Source: Purshia tridentata
Taxonomy: Eukaryota; Streptophyta; Magnoliopsida; Rosales; Rosaceae
Assembly (NCBI GenBank): GCA_003254885.1
Contig: QANT01008054.1
Location: 1 to 26,106 of the forward strand
Reading direction: 5' to 3'
Length of the DNA stretch: 26,106 bases
Part shown: piece after piece, positions 1 through 11,186 of the stretch
How the letters are laid out: each line of letters opens with the position of its first letter
How positions within the stretch are numbered: the first letter of the stretch is position 1
Translations under genes and position numbers: made by a program
Notes under the pieces: generated by a model
Database searches by the model: none
What the model saw: only the letters and a program-made list of their open reading frames with translations
Told to the model about the DNA's origin: nothing

Positions 1-3000
1 TGATTAAATAGTATTTTTAATTTTGTATAGTTAATTTTCTTAATTAAATTTTTTTTTCACAATCCAGTCCAATCATGTATTACACTAAACATGGGACAGG
101 ATTAGCCACAGTCTTGTGCTGTCCTGTCCCTAGGACATAGTCCTAGCTTGTGCAGTACTGTACCATCGTCCAAACGAGGCCTAGAATTATTATACCCTGC
201 ATAGTATATAAAAGATTGAATCATATGAATAGGGTACGTTACTCTTAAAACAACTAATACTTTTTTATTTATCGTGAATGACATTGAAAAGATTGCATAA
301 AGTGAAATTATGTATATGTCTAATTAGACTGTTCATATATTACAAGCTTATTGCAATCATCAAAGACAGCGTCCCGCATCATTGTACTTTAGGCCTGTCT
401 AGCTAACGCGCGCACCTGAACTGAATGAATGGCCAATTAATACAAAAATTCTAAATATCCCAAGATGGGCCACCTCAAGTGTCACTCTGATTCCGTAGAA
501 AATGTGATATATATCTTAATTCTTAAGACATATATATATACACTTCTTTTTTCACCTTTTTGAGTTATTATCTATTATTATATATGAGGAAATATCCATA
601 TTTTAAGTTGATTGTGGACCATCTGCCTCATTTTCAAAGGCTGTGTTACGTTGAAGATCAACGTATATAATAAATTACTGCAGTTTTTTCTGACAAAAAA
701 ATTACAAGTTAATTTTTCCAAATAGATCAAAGCAAGAAAGACAACTATAGTTTTTGATAATTTTGAGGAATTTTTATCAGTAAAAATGAGGTGTTTTAGT
801 TACAAGAAAAAAATATTGTAGCTAATTAATGCTATATTTAATATGGTAATAAATGAATCTATCTTCGTTACTAAAACTTCTAGTTATGGAAGTTTCTAAC
901 ACTAAAACTAGTTACAATAGTTGCAATAACAACACTTTCCATGTCAATTTAGCTACAAAATTTTCTATTTTTTTGTTTTAACTTCTGTTGTATCTAATAA
1001 CTTTTATTTTTTTATTTTTTTTATGGTTGTGGGACTCAACCATGCATCTGAATGTTAATAGGTTCAAAACTTCAGAGAGAGATCCAATCTAATTAATTGT
1101 CTCTTGTTTAATACACATGGTACGTACAAACCAATTAAGCAGGTTACATTATAATTAAAGTTCAGTAATGGAATTTGGTACGTTCTAACTTATAAGTAGC
1201 CCACATTATATGATACTAGTATTAATATACGATTTTCTTTACAGGAATTGTAGCTACATTCTCCTCATTAATTTCTACCTACGTTCTTATATACATTTTC
1301 TCCTCTCATGCAGTGTACGTATATAATTAAAACCATTCATTTCATAGATCAAACTATGAAGATCAGTATTCAAAAAATCTCCTATTTATCATTTAGATAT
1401 CCTGCTAATTGTTATCAAATAAATAGATAATGATTTTTACTGTTATCAAAATCATTTAATTGTTTTAAAATCATTTAGTTTATTTTACAAATATGCACCT
1501 TTAAATAGTAATCTAGACAATTTTCCCAATTTGTCCCTATGTTTTATATATGTTGGTTTCAATTTTTCTAATTTAGTTCTTGTGTTTTTTATTTTTTGCA
1601 ATCTTGGAACATATAACTTGTTTAAACGAGTAAGTTTTACTAAAAATTGACTGAAATCATGCATGTGTATAACCTTGTATTTTTTTATTTTCAAACAAAA
1701 ATTTAAAGTTCAAACCCTAAAAGTTATGTGAGCCTCAATTTCTTTAACAAATAAACATGAAATAAAAAAAATGAAATTAGTTGTAGAAAGCCCATAACAT
1801 AAGATGGTTTTTGAATCCCCTAACAAAATTTTTCTTGAAAACAAGTGGATAATTTATCCCCAAATAGAAGATTTGATTTTTATTGAAATTGCAAACGGGG
1901 AGAAAATGTGCTTTTTCAGCTCAAAACAAAGGGACCAAAAAAGTATTTTACCCAAACATAAATTCAGTTACCCAATAACAAAGTTGAAACATTAAGAATA
2001 GTAATTTTATGTCTGAAAGAAAATAATAAAGATTAAAGTAGTAGAAATCGAAGATGTAGTGGGGCAAAGTTATAGTTGTATTATTGCATGATGGTAAATT
2101 TGGAAGGTAGGTGGTTGGAGAAAGTGGCTAGGTAGCTGTGGTCGAGTTCTGAGTAGAGAGAAACCTTTTATGGCTGTGGTCCAGTTTTGCCCACCCATTT
2201 GCATGAATGATAAACTTGTGCTATCTCATCGTATACCTGCATCTTACCACAATTCCATCTACAACTCATAATTTTATACGTACACTTACCTAATCGTTTT
2301 GCCGTTATCGCCCTAAAATTAACTTGTCTGCCATGTCTCCCAAAGCTCATATATATCCCTCGAAATTTATTCTTTTGTAAAAAAAAGAAAATTAATCTAC
2401 TCGATCTACCCATTTAATCTTTACGCAATCGATCACCCACTTTTTAAAAATGATTTAAACTCCATAAACCCTAAAATCTTCTTCTCTCCTTTTATCATAT
2501 CATTAATCCTTTGATTATATTGTTTTTGAGTAATGGACCATCAAAGTTGGGTGATCATTAAATATTGAATAATAATTCAAGGCATTTATGCATTTAATTG
2601 TCCAAATTTACAAATTGTTTTAGTTTGGCAGCTAGCTGATTCAAAGTTCTCCTTGGCTAGTGCTATAGAGTTTGCATTTAGGCGATTTGAGCTTTAGCCC
2701 AATTGGTAAGAGATAGGGTGGGTAAAAGAAAATGAAAAAAAATCTAAAAAATGTCAACATTTTAGATTTTTCAATGGTTCATGAGGGTAATTATTTCTTC
2801 TTTCAATCAGTTATAAGGTACTATTAATTTTGTTGTTAACAACGTATTTTCTTTGATATCACTATCATTCATTTGATAGTACTGTAACGGAGTGAGAATA
2901 ATCTAGAAAATCTTATTTAACATATAACAATTTCTTGTATACGTACATTAATATTTCACAAGTACTATATAACAAAAGGTCATATGTATTAACAAAATTG

Positions 3001-3440
3001 ACTTTGACAAAAGGTCACTATGTATATATGGACTTTGAATTCTGTATTTTCCTTGTTCTTGTTTAAAACTGCTTGAATTTACCTCACTTGAATTTATCTC
3101 CCATCTTTTGTTCAATCTGTACCATCAAAGTTGCTATTGGCCATCAAGTTTCCAAAACTTAATGCTTTCTTTTCTTGAGTTGAGAGTAATTAATTGGCCC
3201 AAACGTGCAGATTAACATGCACAAACCATTAATTCAACTCCGAGAAAACCGGTGGATGGCATTTCTGTTGTTATTAAATGAAGAAGGGTAAACAAGTAAT
3301 TCAATTCACACGAAACGGTATTTCTCGCCCGAAAATACGATTTTCTCACTGAACGATTCACTCCCCCCGGTGATTCAAATGAATCCCGTTCTAACTTCCA
3401 CAGACCGTACGGCCCTCCGAACCTGAAACTCCTCCTAAGC
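1..3440. other. Gene-free AT-rich intergenic region
   Basis: No open frame here resembles a known protein; the 60-81 residue frames around 1485-1694, 1804-1995 and 2168-2413 are low-complexity or read like translated intergenic DNA. The stretch holds many poly-T/poly-A runs and short AT repeats. Around 1485-1600 the phrase resembling 'aatttgtccctatgtttt' is of a kind often seen in old plant transposon remnants, but I see no element ends. Near 2687 a stretch resembles a tRNA D-arm without the rest of a tRNA. Confidence 0.6.
60..185. repeat. Possible MITE/transposon remnant with nested inverted repeats
   Basis: Two short perfect inverted repeats lie side by side: GGGACAGGA at 93-101 pairs with TCCTGTCCC at 122-130, and TAGGAC at 131-136 pairs with GTCCTA at 140-145. 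The sequence ends near 'ccaaacgaggccta', which resembles the termini of some plant DNA-transposon derivatives. The partner end would lie outside the window or is lost. Element class is a guess. Confidence 0.3.
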
Positions 3441-3463
3441 AATCATTTCCCTCTTGTTATCTT

Positions 3464-3625
3464 CGACGTGGCATACGTCCACGTGGCAGCGATTAATTGG
3501 AGGAATGTTCGGTGTAGCCGAGATCTACGTAACGGCGCCGTCAAATACCCCGTTTCCAGATTCCCCGTCATTATTAACGGAGTCTGGACCACCACGTAAC
3601 CCAACGCCCACCCCGCACTTATAAA
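3464..3625 (+). promoter_or_regulatory. Promoter of the KRP gene: ABRE/G-box pair and TATA box
   Basis: GACGTGGC (3464-3471) and the palindromic G-box CCACGTGG (3479-3486, continuing into CA) are ABRE-type ACGT elements. Two AACGG cores, the MYB3R-type MSA core, occur near 3531 and 3577, and a GGCGCC palindrome lies near 3534. TATAAA at 3620-3625 is the likely TATA box, about 165 bases before the ATG, giving a 5' leader of roughly 130-140 nt. Bases seen directly; factor binding is inferred. ABA responsiveness is known for some plant KRP/ICK genes. Confidence 0.65.
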
Positions 3626-3653
3626 CCAAATCAATCCTAGCCGTCCAACCGTC

Positions 3654-3674
3654 TCATCATCATCATCATCATCA
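3654..3674 (+). repeat. (TCA)7 microsatellite in the predicted KRP 5' leader
   Basis: Seven perfect TCA units lie just downstream of the predicted TATA box, so they probably fall in the transcribed leader. Trinucleotide tracts of this kind vary in length between individuals. Confidence 0.9.
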
Positions 3675-3743
3675 ATATTATCGTCACCGCACACACATAA
3701 ACAAGCACACACTGACTCTCTCTTTATCACTCTAAAACTAGTG

Positions 3744-3758
3744 ATGATGATGAAGTAG
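3744..3758 (+). promoter_or_regulatory. Minimal upstream ORF (M-M-M-K-stop) before KRP
   Basis: Three consecutive ATG codons followed by AAG and TAG form a five-codon upstream frame that ends 30 bases before the KRP start codon at 3789. If the transcript starts near the TATA box as predicted, ribosomes would meet these ATGs first. A regulatory effect is inference. Confidence 0.5.
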
Positions 3759-3788
3759 TAGAGGAACTGAATTGCAGAGTTTACAGTG

Positions 3789-4925
3789 ATGGAGGTGGCT
3801 CAGGTGAGCATGAAGACAAAGGCTCGTGCCACCGCCGCGAGCTCAGCCATGGTGAAGAAGAGGAAGGCCAACATTGATGGACAATTGGTGAATTTAGCGG
3901 CATCGTCGTGTGCTCGGCTCAAGAAGCCGAGACACGGAGAAGACGACGTCGTAAGTGCATCGAAAATTGTGGCGAAGAGAGCAGAGAGTTCTGATGATCA
4001 TGAACTAAACGACGACGTCTGCACATGGAGCCCTAGTAGCTCATCATCAGATGATCACGTTCAGACCTCTTGCTGCTCAAGTAACGGCTCAAGTGAGCTC
4101 GTGCAAGATAGAAGCATTGAATTCGTAGATCTGGAGGTGAACCATTAAATTTCTCTCAATAAATTCGATCAATGCTCTCTCAGCTTCTTGAAATTTTCAG
4201 TTTTGTCGCGGCTTTTATTGCTTTTTCTTTATCTTTGCTAACTGAATTTAATAATTCACAGGATGAGAGTGAGCAAGTTGAATCGTGGACGTGTAATTCC
4301 CGCAGAGAAAGGTTTTGAACTGTGAAGTATATATATATATATATAACATTTTGGCCTCAAACATTTATTACTCGAATTCATGTATTTTATCTTCAATTCA
4401 AAAGTTCAAAAATTCAATTTTTCTCCAAATTCGAAACGCAACCCTATCACGTACGTAAAATTGAATATAAATTCGTCTTCTGCTTCTCAATTCTTTAGCT
4501 CTTCTTTATTTTATTTTTTTCCTGTGTACACAGGAGAAAGATGAAGTTTACGAGCGAGCTTCAAGTTCGTGAAGCAGAATCCGACGAAGTCGAATCAACG
4601 CTGCTGAGGCCGAAGGAGGCGGATAATTCTCGACCAAGAATATCAAAGGTGCCGGAGAAGATCAATGTTACGGTGTTGGAGGTCGAAGAATTCTTCGCAG
4701 AAGCTCAGAAAGACCTCCAAAAACAATTCAAGGAGAAGTAAGTTCAAGTGCACTTCAAGTACTTTTAACGAGGGTTTTCTGTGCTAGCTGCTTTCAAGCT
4801 TTGTAATTGTACTAATTTGAAATTCTGAACTGGTTTTCAGGTATAATTTTGATTTCGAGAAGGAGGAGCCTTTGGAAGGTCGTTACGAGTGGGTTCGATT
4901 AAAGCCTCGAAAGCAAGCAAATTAA
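3789..4925 (+). CDS. KRP: Cyclin-dependent kinase inhibitor, KRP/ICK family (4 exons, 228 aa)
   Basis: Nuclear inhibitor of CDK-cyclin D complexes that restrains the G1/S transition and influences endoreduplication (family knowledge). Exons: 3789-4136, 4262-4311, 4534-4737, 4841-4925; all introns are GT-AG and phases join cleanly. The in-frame GTG at 3786 is not the start; ATG at 3789 is used. Residues 23-26 (KKRK) and 43-48 (RLKKPR) are basic patches that could serve as nuclear signals; residues 90-110 are Ser-rich. The diagnostic C-terminal CDK/cyclin-binding domain covers about 177-223: EEFFAEAQKDLQKQFKEK (184-201), then YNFDFEKEEPLEGRYEWV starting at 202. A five-residue tail (RKQAN) follows the usual LKP end. 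The N-terminus is divergent, as is normal in this family, so the subfamily (KRP1/2 or KRP6/7 type) is left open. The promoter carries ABRE-type boxes. Confidence 0.95.
4328..4345 (+). repeat. (TA)9 microsatellite in KRP intron 2
   Basis: A perfect TA run begins 16 bases after the exon 2 donor (gt at 4312-4313). It lies in the intron and does not change the reading frame. Confidence 0.9.
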
Positions 4926-5400
4926 AAAGGAGCAGAAGATCGACCGTCATGCAAATTGTTATTATTTAATTTTAAGTCCAGTTCTTCTCTTTTTTTTCTT
5001 TTTTTGGTTGGGTTTAATCATGTACAGGCGCACAGCTAGCTACCCCCTTTAAGTTACTTAATTTAGAAGAAGGAGAAGAAGAAGCAGTTGATGGAGTTTG
5101 TTCCAGTACTGTATGTCCAAAGCAGTACGACACCGTTTTCTGCTGGCATATCCACATAGGGAAGATCGAAGAGAACAATCGGGGATCAAAAACAAAAGCT
5201 TCTAGAATTCTATTCTCCCTTAAATTCCGTCTGTCTCTCCCTCTCTATGTTCTTCTCCTGCTGTTCTTCTGCCTTCTTTCCCAGAGTACTACTCCTGTGT
5301 ACCAACAACACACATGCACTCAATAATTCAGTATTTTCCGGCGTCAATTGGTTATTTATTTATTATAAATAATAACTTTATAAGAGAAATAAAATTCATG
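4926..5400 (+). other. Probable KRP 3' UTR and polyadenylation region
   Basis: No coding frame. The stretch follows the KRP stop directly and holds an AAGAAGGAGAAGAAGAAGCAG purine run near 5067-5087. A canonical AATAAA lies at 5388-5393, about 460 bases past the stop. Whether this signal or an earlier non-canonical one is used cannot be read from sequence. Confidence 0.35.
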
Positions 5401-5556
5401 CAATTCTTTGTTTTCTTGTCAAATATTTTATTTTTATTTTTATTTTTTTCTAATTCTCCTGATATTTTCGAAAGCCTAATAATTTATTAAAATTTTGATG
5501 GGCGATTAGTATTGGAGTTGCGAAGGCGGAACACGCATCACGGCGAGTAAGATGCG

Positions 5557-5640
5557 GACACGTGTCGAGGATCAGAGGGTTTCGATCTTATCTCATCTGC
5601 GTGACCTGATTGATTGACGTCCATGTGCGGTTGGCCAATA
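5557..5640. promoter_or_regulatory. Orphan promoter-like motif island (G-box, TGACGT, CCAAT)
   Basis: GACACGTGTC (5557-5566) is a perfect 10-bp palindrome with a G-box core. A GATAA-type site (cttatc near 5587), TGACGT (near 5615) and a CCAAT box in ggccaataat (5631-5643) follow within 85 bases. The region is less AT-rich than its surroundings. No gene starts next to it on either strand that I can recognise: KRP ends upstream and the next gene downstream converges. It could be an enhancer, the promoter of a non-coding RNA, or chance. Confidence 0.35.
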
Positions 5641-5649
5641 ATCCAACTT

Positions 5650-7185
5650 TTCCAAATTCCAAGTAAAACAAAAGCAAATGAATATGGAATGCGAAAGAAT
5701 AGTGGCGGTTCCACCACTCGTACCAGCACGGCAGCTTCCAAGTCGTTTTGGGAAAAAAAACCAACTGCAAAATAAAATCAGACTGGAATTGGGTTCTGGC
5801 ATCTGATGATGGGTCACAGGATCGAGTCACTCAGTCAGTCAATGCTAGTTACTTCCACAGTTCCACTCCACTTTGTTTAATCTTTGTGCTATACAACACA
5901 TTTGTACTTTTAGACCAAGAAAAAAAACACATTTATATTCGCACAATTCAATTTTCTGAAAAAGAACATGCTTTTTTAATCAAGAAAATTAGGATTAAAT
6001 ATTACAATAAATTTTTTGGCAAAACAGTGAGGGATTAATTTTTTAATTTAGACACTAATTGGATTAAAACTTTTTAAGTTATTTCACAAATCTCAACTTA
6101 AAGTTGGTATCTAAAATGAAATAAATTCAAAATTTATAAAGGACTCCAGTTTGATGAAATATCAGCTGAAAATTTAGTAATATGGTGATGTGTCATAATA
6201 GACATAAGGAGGAAGCTAGCACTTTTCTAGAAGCAAGTGCACCCTACAACAGTACCTTTTATTTTTTGGTAATAAAACATGAATTTTTTTTTAAACTTTT
6301 ATGCATATACCTTTAAAATACTTTGTTGTAAAGTTTCTTTTATTTTTTATATTTTTGTATAAAATTGATGGCACATATTAATTTTGTGCACACAAAATAA
6401 TGCATATAAGATGCCATTCTTTTATAATCTCGTGGTCCGATTTACACTTGTATGCAATACATAGAGACTGATCAGTGACTGACCTTTCAAGCCCTTGCTT
6501 CACCTTCTTGGATCATACTAACTAGCTAGCTTCCCATATGGGGTGGATCGTTTCATTAATTACACTCTTTCACAAAATTTGACATTCTTCTTTTCAAGTA
6601 ATGTTTTCTATCTCTGGGAGTGAGAGACTGTGGAGGGATCGAGGCTAGTTTCAGTTCTTTATGAGTGATTCCAACTCTACAATAATATTGTCCAAAGTAG
6701 TCACTGACATTTCCAATGATCTATCTTTTTTTTTCTTTTTTGATATCTATCAAGATCCAATCATTCAAGTGAGTTTCATGTAGGAAACATGCATATATAG
6801 AACATATATAATAACATTTTTTTCTTTACTTAATGACACATTTATTTCTCTCAAGTGGTAGCACTACCATAGGTTATCTTTACCACATTCCATGTATAGA
6901 TTTCTCACTCATGGAGATTTGAGAGCGAGGAACATGGTATGAATTTTTACTAGAGCTAAAAAGCTAGCATCAATCATCCATGTGCATGTGAACAACTAAT
7001 ATATGTTGATAGCTTGAATGAGACACATCGCTAAATGCACAATGAGTATGAATGTGTTTAGCAAAGCTTAATTATAAACAAATGATCTGACCTGTACACT
7101 AAAATACATGTCCATGACAAATTAATTACAATAATTCATGCTATGGGGAGAAAATACATCAAAAGGAACTAAATTAAAGTTCATC
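5650..7185. other. Gene-free stretch between two gene 3' ends
   Basis: Frames here (for example 5748-6038 on +) have no recognisable domain. The sequence is AT-rich with poly-T tracts. The right part (about 6840-7185) is probably the 3' UTR of the minus-strand membrane-protein gene; a minus-strand AATAAA can be read at 6846-6841, some 340 bases after its stop. Confidence 0.5.
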
Positions 7186-10100
7186 CTATACATCTTCAAT
7201 GGAGGTAGTAGATTTAACGGAACCGGATATGATAGAAGCCTCCTTATCTACGGAGTATGTGATCAAAGCCTTCACAACATGCCGAAATCTCCTTCTATAA
7301 GTGGGAAGTTTTGAGACACTTCTCATCATTCCAATCATCCTACAAAAATTGTATTCACCACTTTAAAAGATGAATATTGAGAATTATAACAGGACTTTTG
7401 ATTCTTGACTCTACTGTGATATATTTACAATTGCATCAGAAACAACACCAATTAATTTATATTGACAAAATTTAATTAAGTCACTCCATTGTACATGATA
7501 TGATGAAACACAAAGGTATATCAAACTAATTATACATATTCTTTAGAAATGTATAATGCCTTTCACTCTATTGCATCCATTTAGATGACATATATGCTTC
7601 TGAGAAAGGACACTGAATGACTCCATTTTTTGAAGTGCAGATGCAGCGGAGGCAATGATACTTGTTTGAATATGACTAGGTTGATGCTTGCTTGAATATA
7701 ACTCAATTTTAATCATTGACTAGGTTGATGCTTGTTTGAATATGTAGTTCATATTGATAATTTGACAACATTAACATTCCAGAGTGTTTGATAAGATAAT
7801 AGAACATTACCCTACACACACATATGGCTTTGCACCCTCTGTTTGCTAAGAAATCATGGGAACATTTGAAATTTTCATTTGTTTTTCCATGGTTTCTGAA
7901 CAACTTGGTTTGAAGATGTGCAGATGCAGGAGGGGCAATGATACTTGTTTGAATATGACTAGGTACGTTGATGCTTGTTTGAATATGACTCAATTTGAAT
8001 CATTGACTAGGTTGATGCATGTTTAAATATGTAGTTTAGATTCACAATTTGACAACATTAACAATCCAGAGTGTTTGATAAGATAAGAAGACATTACACA
8101 CATATAGTTGGTTTTGCGGCCTCTGTTTGCTAACAAATCATGAAAACATTTGAAATATTCATTTCTTTTCCATGGTTTCTGAACAATTTGGGTTTTTTAG
8201 CTGGTTTGAATTGGAATAGAGGCAAAACTCGTACCTTCTGCTAATGCCCTGGATTTGAGCAGCTCTTAGAGCATCTTGAGGTACTAAGCTTCCATTATCC
8301 CAAGCCTTCGTCCGATGTGTATTGCTTCCGAAAAGAAGAACTTTCTCCAAAAATCTCACCTCACCGTCTCCCAAGTTTATGACCTTAATCTGTTCCTTCA
8401 GGACCATTATAGGATTAAAGAACCAGTCCAACAATTTGTCATGTGGTCTATTCAAATAGGTAACTTCAACACCATCAAGCAGCAGTAAACCAGCTGAATC
8501 TGATCTGATGGAGCTGAGAAGAGTCTGCAAGCATGAATAACAAGGCAAACCAACACTAATAATCGATGTTTCATTGCTCTTCTCTGCTTTCAACCATTCA
8601 TAGAGGTCAGTTGGAGTTATCACATCAGCATCCAACAGTTCCTTACCCCTCAGTTCGCAGGACCTCATTAAATTTTCCCATATCTGTTGCATTTTGAGTA
8701 AAACACAAGAAACTCTCACTTCATCATAGTACAAAACAAGTGTGAGGGCTAATATTTGGTTAATCAGTTTTTAAATTGAGGTTTAATCATGATTGACCAA
8801 AATTCAATTTGCTTGCTTAGAGCATTTTATTTGGTGCAGCCTGTCAAAGAGGTTTTATTCCATCATATTCACATCAGCCAAGAAAGAATCGGATAGATTA
8901 TACTTGAAACCAAACTTATGAAATTTCTTTTCAATTCTAGATATCTAAATGGCAAAAGAGGGCGAAGCACTTTTTTTATTTTGAAAAAAAAATAGGAATG
9001 CAAAGAAATTCATTTGCAGAGAACCTTTAGTCAGAGTGTTCAGGCTCGAAGTATATATTTAGTGAAAAAATCACTTCTACCTCTTAACCTAAAATCATAC
9101 CTGTACCATTTTCACTTCCTGTATAGCAGCTCTAACTGATCTTGAATGGCCTACATTTGACATAAGCATTGCAGGTGCTTCCATAGGAGCAGAACTGAAT
9201 TTTCCTCCCGTCACGTGATTTCCTTGAACAGAAACCTCTGATGATTGAGAGACAGTTCTTTTTCGATATTGGGGCCTGGCTGCGCATAATGAGATCACTG
9301 CTGTTAGAGATTTTAATAGCAAAACAAAATTCTAGCAGGAAAATGAGCTAAAAAAGAATATCTCATATGATGAAGCAGAAAAATGAATAACTTTGGGAAG
9401 ATGGTTCCTTCTCGTAGATACAGCCAGTCATTTGTGTATTCATCAAATTCAGCAACCATTGCAATCACATAAGCCACACCACTTCTGAAAGATCTTTCCT
9501 TCATCCACAAACAATTAAAGGATATACAACTTCAGTAATCATGAAAGAAGGCCAAGGAGACTGAGAATTTGAGAGGATTATATTTCAGTATGAGCAAACC
9601 TTATAGACTATAACTGATGCATACAATCCAATAAAAATGCTTGAGAAAACTGACAATAAGACGCTCCCAACAACAACAATTGGCCACATTAGGATCGTCA
9701 AACCAGCAATAGGGATGCAAGCTATTTCAAGAAATGGACCTTCTCGACTAATTAGATCATGAATCAGTCGATACCAGCCCTTAAATAGCATGTATGGACT
9801 CTTTACAACGGCAATTGCAGTGTAAAGAGGAATCTCCACCACGAACCCCAACACACCAACTATAATACATGCCGGCACATGAATCAACCTGCAAGATGGC
9901 TCCAAAAAAGAAATGAGTTCAGATTAAAATCGCTGTTTGAGTAATGCTATATCATTCATTTTTATCTGGTCTTACTATGAACCTTATTTATTTCTAACAA
10001 CTAATATATTGTCATGTTCCTACCACATAATTTGATGGTTAAAATTTGGGAAAACTTTGGTACTTGATTACTAAAGAAAAACGATTCTAGTCACTAATTA

Positions 10101-10986
10101 CAACACCATTACCTTAGAGTTCGAACTTCATCTGACGCAGGAGATTCGCGCAACTCCTTCAAGTAGAGCAGGTACGAGTGGTAACATATGTCTGCAAAGT
10201 CTCTAACTACAGTGCAGCTTCCTTTAACTGTCCCCCAAGTTCCATCCTATGGTGGATGAGGGGAAGCAGACAGAGTATTAGTACTAAATGAGACTGAAAA
10301 TTCAAAGAAGTACCAAGTTTAAGGATTTACCACAACACAATGTATGAATTTCTTGTACTCATTGTCATGCCTGAAGGCCTCAAAAGTGGAAACCCAGGGA
10401 GTGAAGAATCCATAGCCCACTCCCACAAGGACACTCCCAGCTATGCTCAAACCCAACCATATACCAAATAGGGCAGGCAAGGCAAACAAAATAGCAACTT
10501 TAAGTGGAACATCAAATCTATCAATCCTGCAATTGCCAAACATTGACATACATATATCATGTGGAAAGAAAAAAATAAATTTCTGTAAAATGAGGTAATT
10601 ATTGAAAAAATTGAAGAGGGTAGTTCCAGAGGTTACTAACTTAATAAGAGTGTAGACTGTCCAGGCAACATGTGCAGGAAACAAACCCAAAATTATCCCC
10701 ACATTCCCTATGATCAATATTAGAGCAGAAATAGGACCCACAAGAAGACCTGCAACATTGAACAAAATCCAATGAAAATTTCAAGAACCCACCAGTAAAT
10801 TTTCATATAAAATTCAGCATATAATGTGAAAGTTGGAACAAGTCATCCTATAGTCCAATAATCATACCCAAATTGCAGAAGAGTAAAAAGGGTACCTTTG
10901 AAAGCACCCAGAAAGAGAGCAGAGCAGAATGCAAATACCACATAGAGAACCTTCAACCAACCGCTCAAAGATTGTGAAAAATCCAT
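7186..10986 (-). CDS. Uncharacterized polytopic membrane protein, At3g27390-like (9 exons, 567 aa)
   Basis: Resembles the plant membrane-protein family typified by Arabidopsis At3g27390; its biochemical role is not known to me. Exons (minus strand): 10986-10896, 10749-10641, 10526-10331, 10246-10113, 9888-9600, 9498-9392, 9275-9101, 8683-8235, 7339-7186. All introns are GT-AG and phases agree throughout. Hydrophobic segments lie near residues 10-29, 33-52, 71-105, 184-205 and 241-270. Family motifs visible: GNVGIILGLFPAHVAW in exon 2, VKSPYMLFKGW and SREGPFLE in exon 5, FDEYTNDWLYLREGTIFP in exon 6, and LNRP...DWFFNP..VLKEQIK plus SKLPTYRRRF in the soluble C-terminal half. The last exon is short and was found from the splice donor AG|GTACGA and the expected family ending. 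Exon 7 uses the acceptor CCAG|GCCCC; nearer AGs break the frame. The last intron is long (895 bp) because of a tandem duplication. Length fits the family (roughly 570-590 aa from memory). Confidence 0.9.
7631..8193. repeat. About 280-bp direct tandem duplication in the last intron of the membrane-protein gene
   Basis: Copy 1 runs from about 7631 to 7910 and copy 2 from about 7911 to 8193. Landmarks occur in the same order in both: gcaatgatacttgtttgaat, a cattgactaggttgatgc block, tttgacaacattaaca, cagagtgtttgataagata, cctctgtttgctaa, and ccatggtttctgaacaa. Small substitutions and indels separate the copies. Each copy also carries internal repeats of a 'ttgatgcttgtttgaatatgac' type. The duplication lies wholly between exon 9 (ends 7339) and exon 8 (begins 8235), so the protein is unaffected. 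Confidence 0.85.
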
Positions 10987-11158
10987 TCCAAAATGATCAT
11001 AGAGATAGAAACTGCACCATTAGAGAGATTTTTAACGAAATTTGAACACCCTTAAAAATTGGGAATTTAGCATCACTGGTGACTGCTATAGACGCCATCC
11101 AGGACCAAAAGTCACAATTATCATATTTTTATTTTTATTATTAATAGTTCATGTTCCA

Positions 11159-11186
11159 GAGAGAGAGAGAGAGAGAGAGAGAGACG
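11159..11186. repeat. (GA)14 microsatellite upstream of the membrane-protein gene
   Basis: A perfect 28-base GA run lies about 175 bases upstream of the minus-strand ATG at 10986. On the transcribed strand it reads as (TC)n, common in plant 5' leaders and core promoters. Confidence 0.95.

Noticed and set aside
1485..1694. 69-codon minus-strand frame rich in Lys and Leu
   Set aside because: Reads like translated intergenic repeat DNA; no domain, no splice partner, no promoter.
2681..2730. tRNA-like phrase 'tagcccaattggtaagag' resembling a D-arm
   Set aside because: No acceptor-stem pairing, anticodon loop or T-arm follows within tRNA distance.
5538..5830. Several overlapping minus-strand frames of 67-80 codons
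   Set aside because: Overlap in different frames within one less AT-rich island; none resembles a protein family and no exon partners are visible.
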